Of a DNA stretch of 5,217 nt, positions 5,216-5,217 are shown one piece after another (the stretch's first letter is position 1; each line of letters opens with the position of its first letter). This DNA is from Clostridia bacterium (GTDB lineage Bacteria; Bacillota; Clostridia; Oscillospirales; CAG-272). The position numbers were made by a program, and so were the translations under genes. Below the pieces are notes generated by a model. It did not search any database and was not told where the DNA came from. It was given only the letters and a program-made list of their open reading frames with translations. The DNA is taken from positions 1-5,217 of the forward strand of contig JAFXFQ010000048.1 in assembly GCA_017520365.1 (NCBI GenBank), written 5' to 3'.

Positions 5216-5217
5216 GA

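Overview
The window looks like a chromosomal segment from an anaerobic, probably gut-associated Clostridia-type Firmicute (Oscillospiraceae or Lachnospiraceae-like). This is inferred from the strong AGGAGG-type ribosome binding sites, sigma-A-like promoters, AT-rich gaps between moderate-GC genes, simple hairpin-plus-T terminators, and the style of the proteins. No taxonomic marker gene is present, so the assignment is tentative. All supported genes lie on the minus strand, so transcription runs from right to left.

Reading in transcription order, the right edge (about 4950-5217) holds the possible tail of an unidentified minus-strand gene (5069-5215) and a cluster of hairpins, two of which could end its transcript. 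A consensus-like promoter (TTGACA, 17 bp, TAAACT; 4799-4827) then drives a two-gene operon at 4762-2523. It encodes two sialidase-like (BNR/Asp-box) six-bladed beta-propeller proteins of exactly 373 residues each. They are about 64% identical by a hand count without gaps, overlap by ATGA, and end at a textbook terminator (2488-2515). The proteins carry no signal peptide and so appear cytoplasmic. The second copy has Lys where the first has a candidate catalytic Arg.

Just past that terminator is a broken N-terminal fragment of a REP-associated tyrosine transposase (RAYT, Y1 family; 2325-2471). A nested palindrome resembling a REP or MITE element (2316-2374) lies across its 3' end.

A second transcription unit follows, with its own promoter (TTGAAA, 17 bp, TAAAAT; 2162-2190). 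It carries a Gfo/Idh/MocA NAD(P)-dependent oxidoreductase (1005-2093), an intercistronic hairpin (907-934), and a TIM-barrel sugar isomerase/epimerase (879 to beyond the left edge).

Taken together, this looks like a catabolic locus for a glycoside that enters the cell intact. The propeller enzymes could cleave or bind the glycoside, while the oxidoreductase and TIM-barrel protein could oxidise and epimerise, isomerise or eliminate the sugar. The pairing of an oxidoreductase with an epimerase resembles YcjS/YcjR-type 3-keto-glycoside chemistry. A sialidase-like protein beside a Gfo/Idh/MocA enzyme also recalls 2,7-anhydro-Neu5Ac use. The sequence alone does not fix the substrate.
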